A stretch of 64,000 nucleotides of DNA from Chitinophaga tropicalis (lineage in GTDB: Bacteria; Bacteroidota; Bacteroidia; Chitinophagales; Chitinophagaceae), in NCBI RefSeq assembly GCF_009758205.1, contig NZ_WRXN01000002.1, positions 124,001 to 188,000 on the forward strand, in the 5' to 3' direction. Shown piece by piece: positions 8,833-17,272 of the stretch. Below the pieces are notes generated by a model that worked only from the letters and a program-made list of their open reading frames with translations, was not told the DNA's origin and did not search any database. Made by a program: the position numbers and the translations under genes. Each line of letters opens with the position of its first letter. The first letter of the stretch is position 1.

Positions 8833-9446
8833 GTAGTCCTTTTCTTCCCCACAAACCTGATAACACTGCCTTTCCCATTATGGAACTTTCCTTCATTTAG
8901 CAGAACCTCTTCTTCCTCCAGCAGAAGTATTTCATAATTGGCAAAGTCAGCAGTTATTTCGGCTTTAGAATACAGCATATCAATCTCTTCAGGCCCACCC
9001 ACTTTAGGATCAAGCTCTTTAAAATGGAGATGTCCTTTACTGAATACTTCCAGGATAATAATGCCCCCTGGCTTCAGGGTATCATCTAATTTCCTGTGAA
9101 ATATCGACTTCTTTTCGGCCGGAAAATGAGCATATATAAAACCTATAGCATCAAAAACATTTTTCTCAAAGTGAAGCTGCTCAAAGTCTCCGACAATATA
9201 CTCAAGGGCAACATGCTGTTCTCCTGCCAGTTGCTGCGCCTTTGAACGCCCTTCTGCACTAAAGTCAAACGAGGTTACCTGCCATCCAAGCTGCGCCGCA
9301 AATACGCCGTTCCGCCCCTCTCCATCTGCCGGCATCAATATAGCCCCATGCTCAAACTTAGGGAGCCATTCTTTGAAGAACAGGTTAGGTTCTTTACCAT
9401 AGGCAAATTCATTGCCTTTATATCTTTCATCCCATTTCTGATTCAT
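8829..9446 (-). CDS. class I SAM-dependent methyltransferase
   Basis: About 205 residues from the preferred start MNQKWDERY at 9446; an upstream ATG at 9467 is less likely. The N-terminal [15 protein letters not shown] pattern and the SAM-binding motif [14 protein letters not shown] resemble small TehB/thiopurine-type methyltransferases. The later motifs [11 protein letters not shown] and [16 protein letters not shown] match the class I fold. The acceptor is not known; detoxification of metalloids or thiols is the family theme. It is on the same strand as the AraC and Nudix genes upstream (76-bp gap) and overlaps the convergent hydrolase by 4 bp. Confidence 0.88.
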   Translation of the reverse strand: MNQKWDERYKGNEFAYGKEPNLFFKEWLPKFEHGAILMPADGEGRNGVFAAQLGWQVTSFDFSAEGRSKAQQLAGEQHVALEYIVGDFEQLHFEKNVFDAIGFIYAHFPAEKKSIFHRKLDDTLKPGGIIILEVFSKGHLHFKELDPKVGGPEEIDMLYSKAEITADFANYEILLLEEEEVLLNEGKFHNGKGSVIRFVGKKRTT

Positions 9447-9521
9447 AGTCTGTTTGTTTACTTGCAAAGGTAGCCTGGCAGACAGCCTTCAGAATAGGAC
9501 AAAAATGTAGTTTAACAGGAC

Positions 9522-10337
9522 TTATCTGAAATCGTCCCTGAACGCTACCGGAGTATAACCGGTATGCTTTTTAAAGAACCTTGTGAAGTAAGAAACATCC
9601 TCATACCCCAGGTGATAGGCAATTTCCTTTACCTGTTCAGACGTTGCCAGCAAATATCTTTTAGCTTCCAGGATAATCCGCTCATTAAGCAGCTCTGAAG
9701 ATGTCTTACCCAATGCCGTCCTGGTAATGGAGTTAAGCTGGTAGAGGGAGAGATTCAGCATACCGGCATAATCAGACACCTGCTTATATCCGGCAATATG
9801 AGTATCTAATAGCGCCAGGAATTTATCCAGTTGCTCCTGTATATAGGGAGTAACATGTTTCGGTTGAATTTCACTATGCTGGCGGCCAAGCTCAATAAGA
9901 AAAATACTGAGGTTGGCTTTGATAACCTCTTCATATCCTTCCTGCTTTTCTGCACACTCCCGGAAAATATAAGTTAATACGGAAGATAATTTCCTGAACC
10001 GCTCTGCCCCAGGCTGATAAAGATTTATATTGACTGCTTTACCGGTAAAGAAATTAGTGTTATACAACATCATATACCCTGTACAACCGGCGTTTAATGT
10101 AAGCTGATGTACCTGACCTGGCCGCATAAAGAAAATAGTATTGTCAGAGATAGTATATGGTGTGAAATCTATCTCATGCTTCCCGCTCCCTTTTTCTATA
10201 ACCAGCACATAAAAGAAATCATGCCTGTGAAGAGGCTGTATCATATCTTCGCCCGCCAGCAGTGCCTGGATGTCACGTATGCTGAAGCTTCCGGACAATG
10301 CTGGTTCACTGATATGTCTTACCGGTATTTTTTTCAT
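9522..10337 (-). CDS. AraC-family transcriptional regulator
   Basis: A 271-residue regulator with an N-terminal cupin-like sensor (about 20-110; HRHDFFYVLVIEKGSGKHEI) and a C-terminal double helix-turn-helix (about 170-268). The second HTH carries the family signature region YHLGYEDVSYFTRFFKKHTG. It starts 15 bp downstream of the Nudix-fold regulator gene on the same strand, so the two are probably co-transcribed. The ligand is unknown. The arrangement with a second regulator and the glycan operon on the other side suggests a role in carbohydrate control, but that is inference. Confidence 0.92.
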   Translation of the reverse strand: MKKIPVRHISEPALSGSFSIRDIQALLAGEDMIQPLHRHDFFYVLVIEKGSGKHEIDFTPYTISDNTIFFMRPGQVHQLTLNAGCTGYMMLYNTNFFTGKAVNINLYQPGAERFRKLSSVLTYIFRECAEKQEGYEEVIKANLSIFLIELGRQHSEIQPKHVTPYIQEQLDKFLALLDTHIAGYKQVSDYAGMLNLSLYQLNSITRTALGKTSSELLNERIILEAKRYLLATSEQVKEIAYHLGYEDVSYFTRFFKKHTGYTPVAFRDDFR

Positions 10338-10352
10338 TTAAATAATTTATAA

Positions 10353-11126
10353 CTACCATCCTGTATTCAACCCCTCTTTCAATGCCTTCCGGTATTTGAT
10401 AAGATCAAATGAATAAAGGAACGGAGCTTTACGCGCCGCACCCTTCCTTGTATCGCCATTTGTTTTCAGTATCTCATAAGCCAGCATTTTCCGGGAAAAG
10501 TTGCTTCTGTCCAGTTTCTTTCCGAGAATGGTTTCATAAAGGCTTTGCAATTCAGGCATAGTGAATTTCCTGGGCAGCAGGTTGTACCCAATAGGCTTGC
10601 TGTTTAAACCTGCCTGTAGTGCTTGTAATGCCTCGTTTACGATAGTCCTGTGGTCCATAAGCATAGGAGGCAGTTCATCAAGCCCCCACCATTCAGAGGC
10701 ATCCGACATCATATCAAGCAGGGGCGTGACTTTTGTATATTCAACCAGGGCATAGTACCCAACGCTCACAAATCGTTGTAAAAGCCAGTTGTCTTTTTTT
10801 ACAACAGGATAATATTTTTTTAATACTTTATATAACCAGTCAATCCGGCTGCGGTCAGGTTCACTGAACACCTGGAACTGCTGCAGGAAGATATTATCAA
10901 TACCCGTACGCTGCTGAAGTACCCTTATCGCCGCCTGATCTACAGTCTCCTTTATATTCACATGCCCCCCTGGCAGTACCCAGTCCTTCCTGCCTGTTAT
11001 TCTGACCAGCAGCACCTTAAGCTGCTGATCATGAAACCCGAAAATCACACAATCCACAGACAGATTGTTCAGGTATTGCTTATGCCCGTTCAGTATAAAG
11101 TCTTCAATTTCCTTTTCTGATTGCAT
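10353..11126 (-). CDS. Nudix-fold transcriptional regulator (NrtR/AraR-like), no catalytic glutamates
   Basis: 257 residues: a Nudix domain (about 20-150) followed by a winged-helix DNA-binding region (about 165-235). In the Nudix box the pattern GX5EX7REUXEEXGU is kept at G54, E60, R68 and G75. The three glutamates that bind metal are replaced: Val69, Gln72 and Arg73. That loss marks the regulatory members, in which the fold senses a ligand (a sugar in Bacteroides AraR, ADP-ribose compounds in NrtR) rather than hydrolysing it. It is divergent from the TonB receptor of the glycan operon, across a 327-bp gap holding AT-rich palindromes, so control of that operon is likely. Confidence 0.85.
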   Translation of the reverse strand: MQSEKEIEDFILNGHKQYLNNLSVDCVIFGFHDQQLKVLLVRITGRKDWVLPGGHVNIKETVDQAAIRVLQQRTGIDNIFLQQFQVFSEPDRSRIDWLYKVLKKYYPVVKKDNWLLQRFVSVGYYALVEYTKVTPLLDMMSDASEWWGLDELPPMLMDHRTIVNEALQALQAGLNSKPIGYNLLPRKFTMPELQSLYETILGKKLDRSNFSRKMLAYEILKTNGDTRKGAARKAPFLYSFDLIKYRKALKEGLNTGW

Positions 11127-11453
11127 AGGTTATGCATTTGGTTCAGGTCTTAAATATACTCAATTAATCGTTTTTTAAAAGTAGCATTAATTCATTCAAT
11201 GTGTCATATCGACCAAATTGAACCTTGAATCGAAAATTTTTTTACCTTTCAATTTAGTTATTATTAATTGCATAGTAGTAAGATACAGATTATAATAATT
11301 AAATTAGTTATAATGACTAATTAAAAATAGGACACTCTATGATAGTACGTGTTGTCTGTTGTTCTATCTTTAGAATAGAGTATAAGCCAGGAGGCGGAGC
11401 AATGAAAGTATACTTTATTTAATAAGAGTTCCACAAAACACAAAATTCCGGTT
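11127..11453. promoter_or_regulatory. divergent control region of Nudix regulator and glycan operon
   Basis: This AT-rich gap has a 21-bp operator-like palindrome, AATTAGT-N7-ACTAATT, at 11302-11322. A related CAATT...AATTG element lies at 11249-11269. Both contain TTAGTTAT, starting at 11253 and 11304 (51 bp apart, close to five helical turns). A TATCTTTA sequence at 11365-11372 is a near match to the TAnnTTTG -7 element for the rightward operon. A TACTTTTA-like sequence near 11182 could serve the leftward gene. Confidence 0.5.
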
Positions 11454-14300
11454 ATGAAAAGAAGATCAGTCTACAGGATCTGTCATGCGTCTATTTTATC
11501 CCTGTTCTACTTGTTTTACTTTAACTGTTACACATTCGCCCAGGGGAGTACCCTGTCCGGGAAAGTGGCCGATAAGAATGGCCATCCGTTGAATTATGCC
11601 ACCGTACAGGTCAAAGGCACCAACCGTGGCGCTAAGACGAATGAATCCGGTAGCTTTCAATTGCAGTTACCCGGTAATGAACCGGTAATTCTTGTTATTT
11701 CCTATACAGGCTATAGTACTAAAGAAATTCATATCGACCCCACCCGCCAGCCAGGGACAATCAATGTACAATTAGAAGAAAAGGCGGACCAGATGGATGA
11801 AGTGATCGTTACAGGCGTATTCGACAAACGGAAAAGGATGGAAGCCTCCGTAGCTATCACAACCCTGTCATCACAACAGCTTAGTAAACTGGCGCCTGTC
11901 AGCGCTGCAGATATTCTGAAGAACGTACCTGGTATCTATGTCAATTCATCACTGGGAGAAGTCAGGAATACAGTGTACTCCCGTGGCGTATCAGTAGGCT
12001 CCAACGACGGCGCCAGCGGATATTATTATGTATCTATGCAGGAGGACGGTCTGCCTGTCACCAATACTACATACAATAACTATGGACCTGACTATTTCAC
12101 CAGGGTGGATGCTACCCTCGGCCGGTTAGAAGCCGTTCGCGGTGGCACAGCCTCTATTCTTGGCGCCAATGCCCCTGGTGGTATCTTTAATTATGTAATG
12201 AAAGAAGGAGGAACTAAAACAGAAGGTGAAGTAAGGACAAAGTATGGATTGCAGGGAAACGGAAAGAACAGTTTTTACCGCGCAGATGTAAATGTCGGTG
12301 GCCCTCTGGGACATAATTGGTTCTATGATTGGGGCGGGTTCTACCGGTATGACCAGGGTAACAGGTATCCCGGATACCCTATGAATAAAGGCGGACAGTT
12401 CCGGGGCAATGTAGTCAGGCGTTACAATACAGGCTCATTGAAGATATATGCCAAATATCTGGATGATCATAACGGCTGGTTTGAGTTCACTCCTACAGTA
12501 AGCTTCTCCGATCCAAAGCCTGCTCCCGGGTTTTCAGAACGTTCCTCCGTGTTGATCCCGGCAGTAAAACAATTATTCCCTGTAAATGGTGGCGTAAATG
12601 GGACAGATATCTACAGCTCGGATAATCTTATCCATTCCATTGACAAATCTGTGGGTGCTACCTGGGAACAACGTTTAGGTTCAGGTTGGACACTGAATAA
12701 TGCGATAAGATATTCGGCCAAATCATCTTCCTGGAATACTACAGGCGTCGTGTATCCACTGGCATTTGATGATCTGATGACGTACGCCATTCTCGGCATG
12801 CTGGGGCGTCCGGGTACTTACTCTTTTCGCTCAACTACTTCCAGTAAGGAACTGATGTCTGTAACATCCTATTCCGGGTATGATTTTAATGTCAATCACA
12901 GTGAACTGCCCGGCAAGGACGTATCTCCCAATTCCCTTTTCCTGGAACCATTGCTGTATAAAACCAATCATGTAAAGGAATTGCTCAACCAGTTTTCACT
13001 CACCAAAAAACTGAAACGCATGAGCTTCACCATAGGCGGTTTTTACGGCTACTCCAGAGTGAACAGGAGGGACGGCTCCGCCGGAGCAGGGTTCGGGACC
13101 ATACAGGATCGTCCCGAACTTGTAAATGTTACCTTAACTGCCCCTGATGGCGCCATCTATCATGTTACCAATGGAAATGGCACTACTATGGGTGGGACGG
13201 TAAATCTCAATGAAGCCACACAAACTCAGGCCGCTGTTTTTTTGGGTCATAACTGGCAGTTAAGTAATGCCTTTAACCTTGACTGGGGAATGCGATACGA
13301 ATCAGTGAAAATAAAAGGACATAATACACCCGCTGTAACCGTGCAGGATACTACCGGGGGACTGGACCGCGACCCGCTTACCATGTATGACAATAGTTAC
13401 GGCTCACTGGGAGCAATACTACCATTCAATAAAACCATTAATACATTCTCCTTCTCGGCCGGATGGAATTATAAGATAGGTGACCTTGTAGCAGTATATG
13501 GCAGGTACTCACTGGGAAATAAAGCGCCCGATCTCGACATGTATTTTGCCGCCAATACTGAATTCACCAATAAAACCCTCCGTCCGCAGGAACAGAGAGT
13601 ACAGCAGCTGGAGATGGGTGTAAAGGTAAAGACCAGTCATCTGAATCTCTTCGTAACGCCCTTCTACAGCGTACTAAGTAATGTGGCAAATGTACAGGTC
13701 TTCCAGAACGTTGACCAGACCTCTTACAACGCACCCGCTACTTATGCCAGGATCAGGACATTAGGCGTGGAGACAGAGGCAGAGTATACGATCAATGAAC
13801 ATTTTAAAGTCCGGGCTGTATTAACATTGCAACGCTCAAGGGCAACTGACTATACCGTATGGCTGGCACGTAATCCCGGGGTGGCAGATGATACACTGGT
13901 AAGCTATTCAGGCAATGAAACGGATAATGCTGCAAGAAGTATGATCAATATTACACCTTCATATAATACCGGCAGGTTCTATGCGCAGCTGAACTGGTCA
14001 TTCATGGGCAAACGTCAGGCAAATGTCGCCAACGCTTTCCTCTTGCCTTCCTTCAGCCAGTTCAACTTTGCTACAGGATATGATATCAGCAGCCATCTGC
14101 AGTTAAGCTTTAACGTCAATAATATCCTGAACAAGTACGGGGTAATGAGCTGGTCGCGCCCGGGTACTTTACTGACTGCCATAGACAGGCAAGGCTTCAC
14201 CAAAGAGATGTATGAGACAGCAGTAAAGAATAACACTCCTTATTCGACTATCAGTATTCCGGCCAGGTCCTATTATTTAACAGCTACATTCAGGTTCTGA
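11454..14300 (+). CDS. TonB-dependent outer-membrane receptor
   Basis: 948 residues: signal peptide (1-30, ending TFAQG), a carboxypeptidase-regulatory-like beta domain (about 34-115), a plug domain beginning at DEVIVTGVF (about 120), and a 22-strand barrel ending in the aromatic YYLTATFRF. It imports a ligand across the outer membrane with TonB energy. It lacks the SusC signature GANGVVLITTK and no SusD gene follows, so it is a classic receptor with an added N-terminal domain rather than a SusC. It leads the operon with two glycosidases, which points to a glycan or glycoside ligand. Its stop overlaps the next start by one base. Confidence 0.92.
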   Translation: MKRRSVYRICHASILSLFYLFYFNCYTFAQGSTLSGKVADKNGHPLNYATVQVKGTNRGAKTNESGSFQLQLPGNEPVILVISYTGYSTKEIHIDPTRQPGTINVQLEEKADQMDEVIVTGVFDKRKRMEASVAITTLSSQQLSKLAPVSAADILKNVPGIYVNSSLGEVRNTVYSRGVSVGSNDGASGYYYVSMQEDGLPVTNTTYNNYGPDYFTRVDATLGRLEAVRGGTASILGANAPGGIFNYVMKEGGTKTEGEVRTKYGLQGNGKNSFYRADVNVGGPLGHNWFYDWGGFYRYDQGNRYPGYPMNKGGQFRGNVVRRYNTGSLKIYAKYLDDHNGWFEFTPTVSFSDPKPAPGFSERSSVLIPAVKQLFPVNGGVNGTDIYSSDNLIHSIDKSVGATWEQRLGSGWTLNNAIRYSAKSSSWNTTGVVYPLAFDDLMTYAILGMLGRPGTYSFRSTTSSKELMSVTSYSGYDFNVNHSELPGKDVSPNSLFLEPLLYKTNHVKELLNQFSLTKKLKRMSFTIGGFYGYSRVNRRDGSAGAGFGTIQDRPELVNVTLTAPDGAIYHVTNGNGTTMGGTVNLNEATQTQAAVFLGHNWQLSNAFNLDWGMRYESVKIKGHNTPAVTVQDTTGGLDRDPLTMYDNSYGSLGAILPFNKTINTFSFSAGWNYKIGDLVAVYGRYSLGNKAPDLDMYFAANTEFTNKTLRPQEQRVQQLEMGVKVKTSHLNLFVTPFYSVLSNVANVQVFQNVDQTSYNAPATYARIRTLGVETEAEYTINEHFKVRAVLTLQRSRATDYTVWLARNPGVADDTLVSYSGNETDNAARSMINITPSYNTGRFYAQLNWSFMGKRQANVANAFLLPSFSQFNFATGYDISSHLQLSFNVNNILNKYGVMSWSRPGTLLTAIDRQGFTKEMYETAVKNNTPYSTISIPARSYYLTATFRF

Positions 14301-17272
14301 TGACATATAAAGTAACTACTATGAAAAGAAAGTACTACGGAGCTCTTTCAGCCATGGCAGCAGTGGTTGCCCTGTCTGCTATAACGGCATTCAACGGGAT
14401 TGACCACGACACCGTTCCGGGAGAGAATAATCCTTATACAAACTGGTTCCCCTATTATGACTTTAACCCTGCTACGTTCCGTACTGCCCCCCGTACATTT
14501 GGCCCGTTTACCCGCTGGTGGCTGCCCGGCAACGACATTACCAGCGAAGAACTGCAACGTGAAGTAAGAATGCTGGCAGACCATGGCTTTGCCGGCGTCG
14601 AAGTACAGCCGTTAACACAGGGACTGAACATAAAGGCTCCGAAAGAACAGGCAGAACGCATTTACAGCTGGGATACGCCCTCATTTTATCAACACATGAA
14701 AGCCATTATGCAACAGGCACAGAAAAGCGGCATAACGGTCGATATGAACGGCGGCAGCGGATGGCCCCTCGGAGGCGCCTTCTTTGACCCGGCAGAAAGC
14801 ATGAAAACATTATCAGTGTCCGACACCGGCCTTACAGGCGGACAACTGTTTGATGGTAGATTACCCAGACCAGGCAACAATGCCATGAAACCACAAGGCA
14901 TGATGGCCATGGCCATGCAGAAGAACCCCGTGGAAGATAAATGGGCAAAGATATACAGTGTAATCGCAGCCAGGGTCGTAAAACGATCCGGTAAACAAAC
15001 TGAGCTCGATCCCACAACCCTGGTAGATCTTACAAATAAAGTGAACGGAGTAAGCCTTCACTGGCAGGCGCCTGCCGGCGGAGAATGGCGCATCGTTACA
15101 TCCTGGGTTATTCCCACAGGCGAAAAACCTTCACTGATAGCATCCTCCAAAGTGAATTACGTAATAGATCACCTTGACACAGCCGTAGTTAATAAAGCCT
15201 ACAATTATCTGCTGGGCGCCCGTACAGGCCTGCCTGCGTACTACGGCAAACCACTGCGTGCCATATTCAACGACAGCTACGAATTCCATACCGACCGTAT
15301 AATTTCACCGGATTTCCTCGATGTGTTCAGACAGCTGAATGGATACGATATCGCCCCCTGGCTCTCAGCCGCCTTCCAGAAGGGATATGATCATCCCACT
15401 TATCTCGCTTCCGCATACCCCGGCGCAAAACCACCCTTCGTATTCCACGGACAGGAGGAATGGCGGCTCATATATGATTATGACCGTACAGTGAATAAAG
15501 TGTTCAGCAATAATTTTATCCGCACCAGCAACCGCTGGATGGAAGCCCGCGGACTCCTGCACCGCACCCAGGCCTACGGTTTTCCGAACGATCTTATAGG
15601 TTGCGCCGGCGCTGCCGATATACCTGAAGCAGAACAGCTTTACGCAGAAGGTTCAGAAGGATATCTGAAACTGGTGAGCTCAGGCGCACACCTGTACAAC
15701 CGGCCGGTTATCACCCAGGAATCATTTGTGTCCATCCTCAGGGCAGAAATGACCACTCCGCAGAAAATTAAGATCTGGGCAGATAAATCATTCGCCTGCG
15801 GTATTAACCAGCTCATTTATCATGGCACACCTTACAGGTACAATAACGGGGAATATGGAAAAGAAGGATGGAATACCTGGTCGTCTCCCTATCTGCCCTT
15901 TATCAATTTTTCAACAGGCATGAACGAATCAGACCCCTTCTTCAACGACATAAAAACAGTAAATGAATACCTCGCCCGTTGCCAGTACGCCCTGCGCGCA
16001 GGTAAACCTGAAACAGATGTGCTGATCTACGTTCCGTTCATTGACTTCACCGAAGACCAGATCGCAATCAACCCTGAAGAAATATTGAATCGTGGGTACA
16101 TTGAAGGAATAGAGCCTGACATGAAAGGATTCGGAATATTTACGGCTCCACCTACCCCCATCAATACCTGGTACAAACAATTATGGAAAACAGTGAACGA
16201 ACTGGAAGCCAAAGGTATTTCCTGGGAGTTTGTGAACGACGATGCGCTGCAACAAGCCACTTTCTCAGAAAACAGGCTGCGGATTGCTGGCAATGAATAC
16301 CAGGCCTTACTGCTGACAGATCTGCCTTATATACAGATGGCCTCAGCCAGACATATCAATACCATGAGCAAACAAGGCCTTCCGCTTTGGATAACAGGTC
16401 CGCTGCCACAGAAACAACCTTCCTTCCTTGACTATGAAAAAAATGACCGGCTGACAGCACAACTGATTAAAGAAGCATCCATACAGAAGAACAGCATGGA
16501 TATCAGCAACGGAATACCGGCGGCTGCTATTTTACAGAAAATAAAGTTTGCAGACACTACTCGTTTCTCCAGGCAGATCGCCCGCCGGATGGCAGACGGT
16601 AGCCTGCTCAGATTTCTCTGGAACAAAACAGACCAGTGGCAAACCATCCGCCTGAACGTAGATAAAGACTTTACCGGCGCTTACTGGCTAAACGCAGAAG
16701 ATGGAACAATTACTAACGCTACCGGCACTACGGTAAGTTATACACTGCCGCCCTATGGTTCTGTATTCCTGTATGCCTCAAAAAATAGGGTAGTACCCGG
16801 AAGCATTGCAGCGAAACGTAATGATACAAAAGATATCCTGACCATAGACCGCTGGGCTCTGCAGGCAGGCAACGTAAAGCTGGAAAACAGCCCGCTGATA
16901 GACTGGCGGGATAATGAACAATTGAAGTATTGCTCAGATGAAGGTATTTATACGGCTACATTCCGCCTGGACCAGATAACAAAAGGCCGGCATTACATGG
17001 TAGACCTCGGAACAGTATGGTACACTGCCAATGTTACCATTAACGGGAAAAATGCAGGCAAACGTCTTTTTGCTCCTTACCGGCTGGATATTACCGACCT
17101 GGTGAAACCCGGAGATAATAAGATCATCGTTCGTGTCACCACAACCCGCCGAAACGGATTCATAGGAGAAGCGGTGAAGAAGAACCCCCATTATGCACAA
17201 TTCACCGGAAAAGAAAAAACAATAATGGCTTCCGGACTTAAGGGGCCCGTAACAATAAAGGAATTACAATGA
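14300..17272 (+). CDS. GH106-like glycoside hydrolase (alpha-L-rhamnosidase-type)
   Basis: A secreted enzyme of about 990 residues. The start overlaps the receptor stop (TGATG). Met8 (14321) is an alternative giving a tidier signal peptide, MKRKYYGALSAMAAVVALSA. The N-terminal part carries FGPFTRWWLPGNDITSEELQ and DHGFAGVEVQP, and then DMNGGSGWPLGGAFFDP, patterns typical of GH106-like rhamnosidases. A C-terminal beta-sandwich like those of GH2 ends the protein (VTINGKNAGKRLFAPYRLDI, about 915-960). Enzymes of this group trim rhamnose from pectin side chains or plant glycosides. Exact specificity is not proven. The next gene starts inside its stop codon (ATGA), so translation is coupled. Confidence 0.8.
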   Translation: MTYKVTTMKRKYYGALSAMAAVVALSAITAFNGIDHDTVPGENNPYTNWFPYYDFNPATFRTAPRTFGPFTRWWLPGNDITSEELQREVRMLADHGFAGVEVQPLTQGLNIKAPKEQAERIYSWDTPSFYQHMKAIMQQAQKSGITVDMNGGSGWPLGGAFFDPAESMKTLSVSDTGLTGGQLFDGRLPRPGNNAMKPQGMMAMAMQKNPVEDKWAKIYSVIAARVVKRSGKQTELDPTTLVDLTNKVNGVSLHWQAPAGGEWRIVTSWVIPTGEKPSLIASSKVNYVIDHLDTAVVNKAYNYLLGARTGLPAYYGKPLRAIFNDSYEFHTDRIISPDFLDVFRQLNGYDIAPWLSAAFQKGYDHPTYLASAYPGAKPPFVFHGQEEWRLIYDYDRTVNKVFSNNFIRTSNRWMEARGLLHRTQAYGFPNDLIGCAGAADIPEAEQLYAEGSEGYLKLVSSGAHLYNRPVITQESFVSILRAEMTTPQKIKIWADKSFACGINQLIYHGTPYRYNNGEYGKEGWNTWSSPYLPFINFSTGMNESDPFFNDIKTVNEYLARCQYALRAGKPETDVLIYVPFIDFTEDQIAINPEEILNRGYIEGIEPDMKGFGIFTAPPTPINTWYKQLWKTVNELEAKGISWEFVNDDALQQATFSENRLRIAGNEYQALLLTDLPYIQMASARHINTMSKQGLPLWITGPLPQKQPSFLDYEKNDRLTAQLIKEASIQKNSMDISNGIPAAAILQKIKFADTTRFSRQIARRMADGSLLRFLWNKTDQWQTIRLNVDKDFTGAYWLNAEDGTITNATGTTVSYTLPPYGSVFLYASKNRVVPGSIAAKRNDTKDILTIDRWALQAGNVKLENSPLIDWRDNEQLKYCSDEGIYTATFRLDQITKGRHYMVDLGTVWYTANVTINGKNAGKRLFAPYRLDITDLVKPGDNKIIVRVTTTRRNGFIGEAVKKNPHYAQFTGKEKTIMASGLKGPVTIKELQ

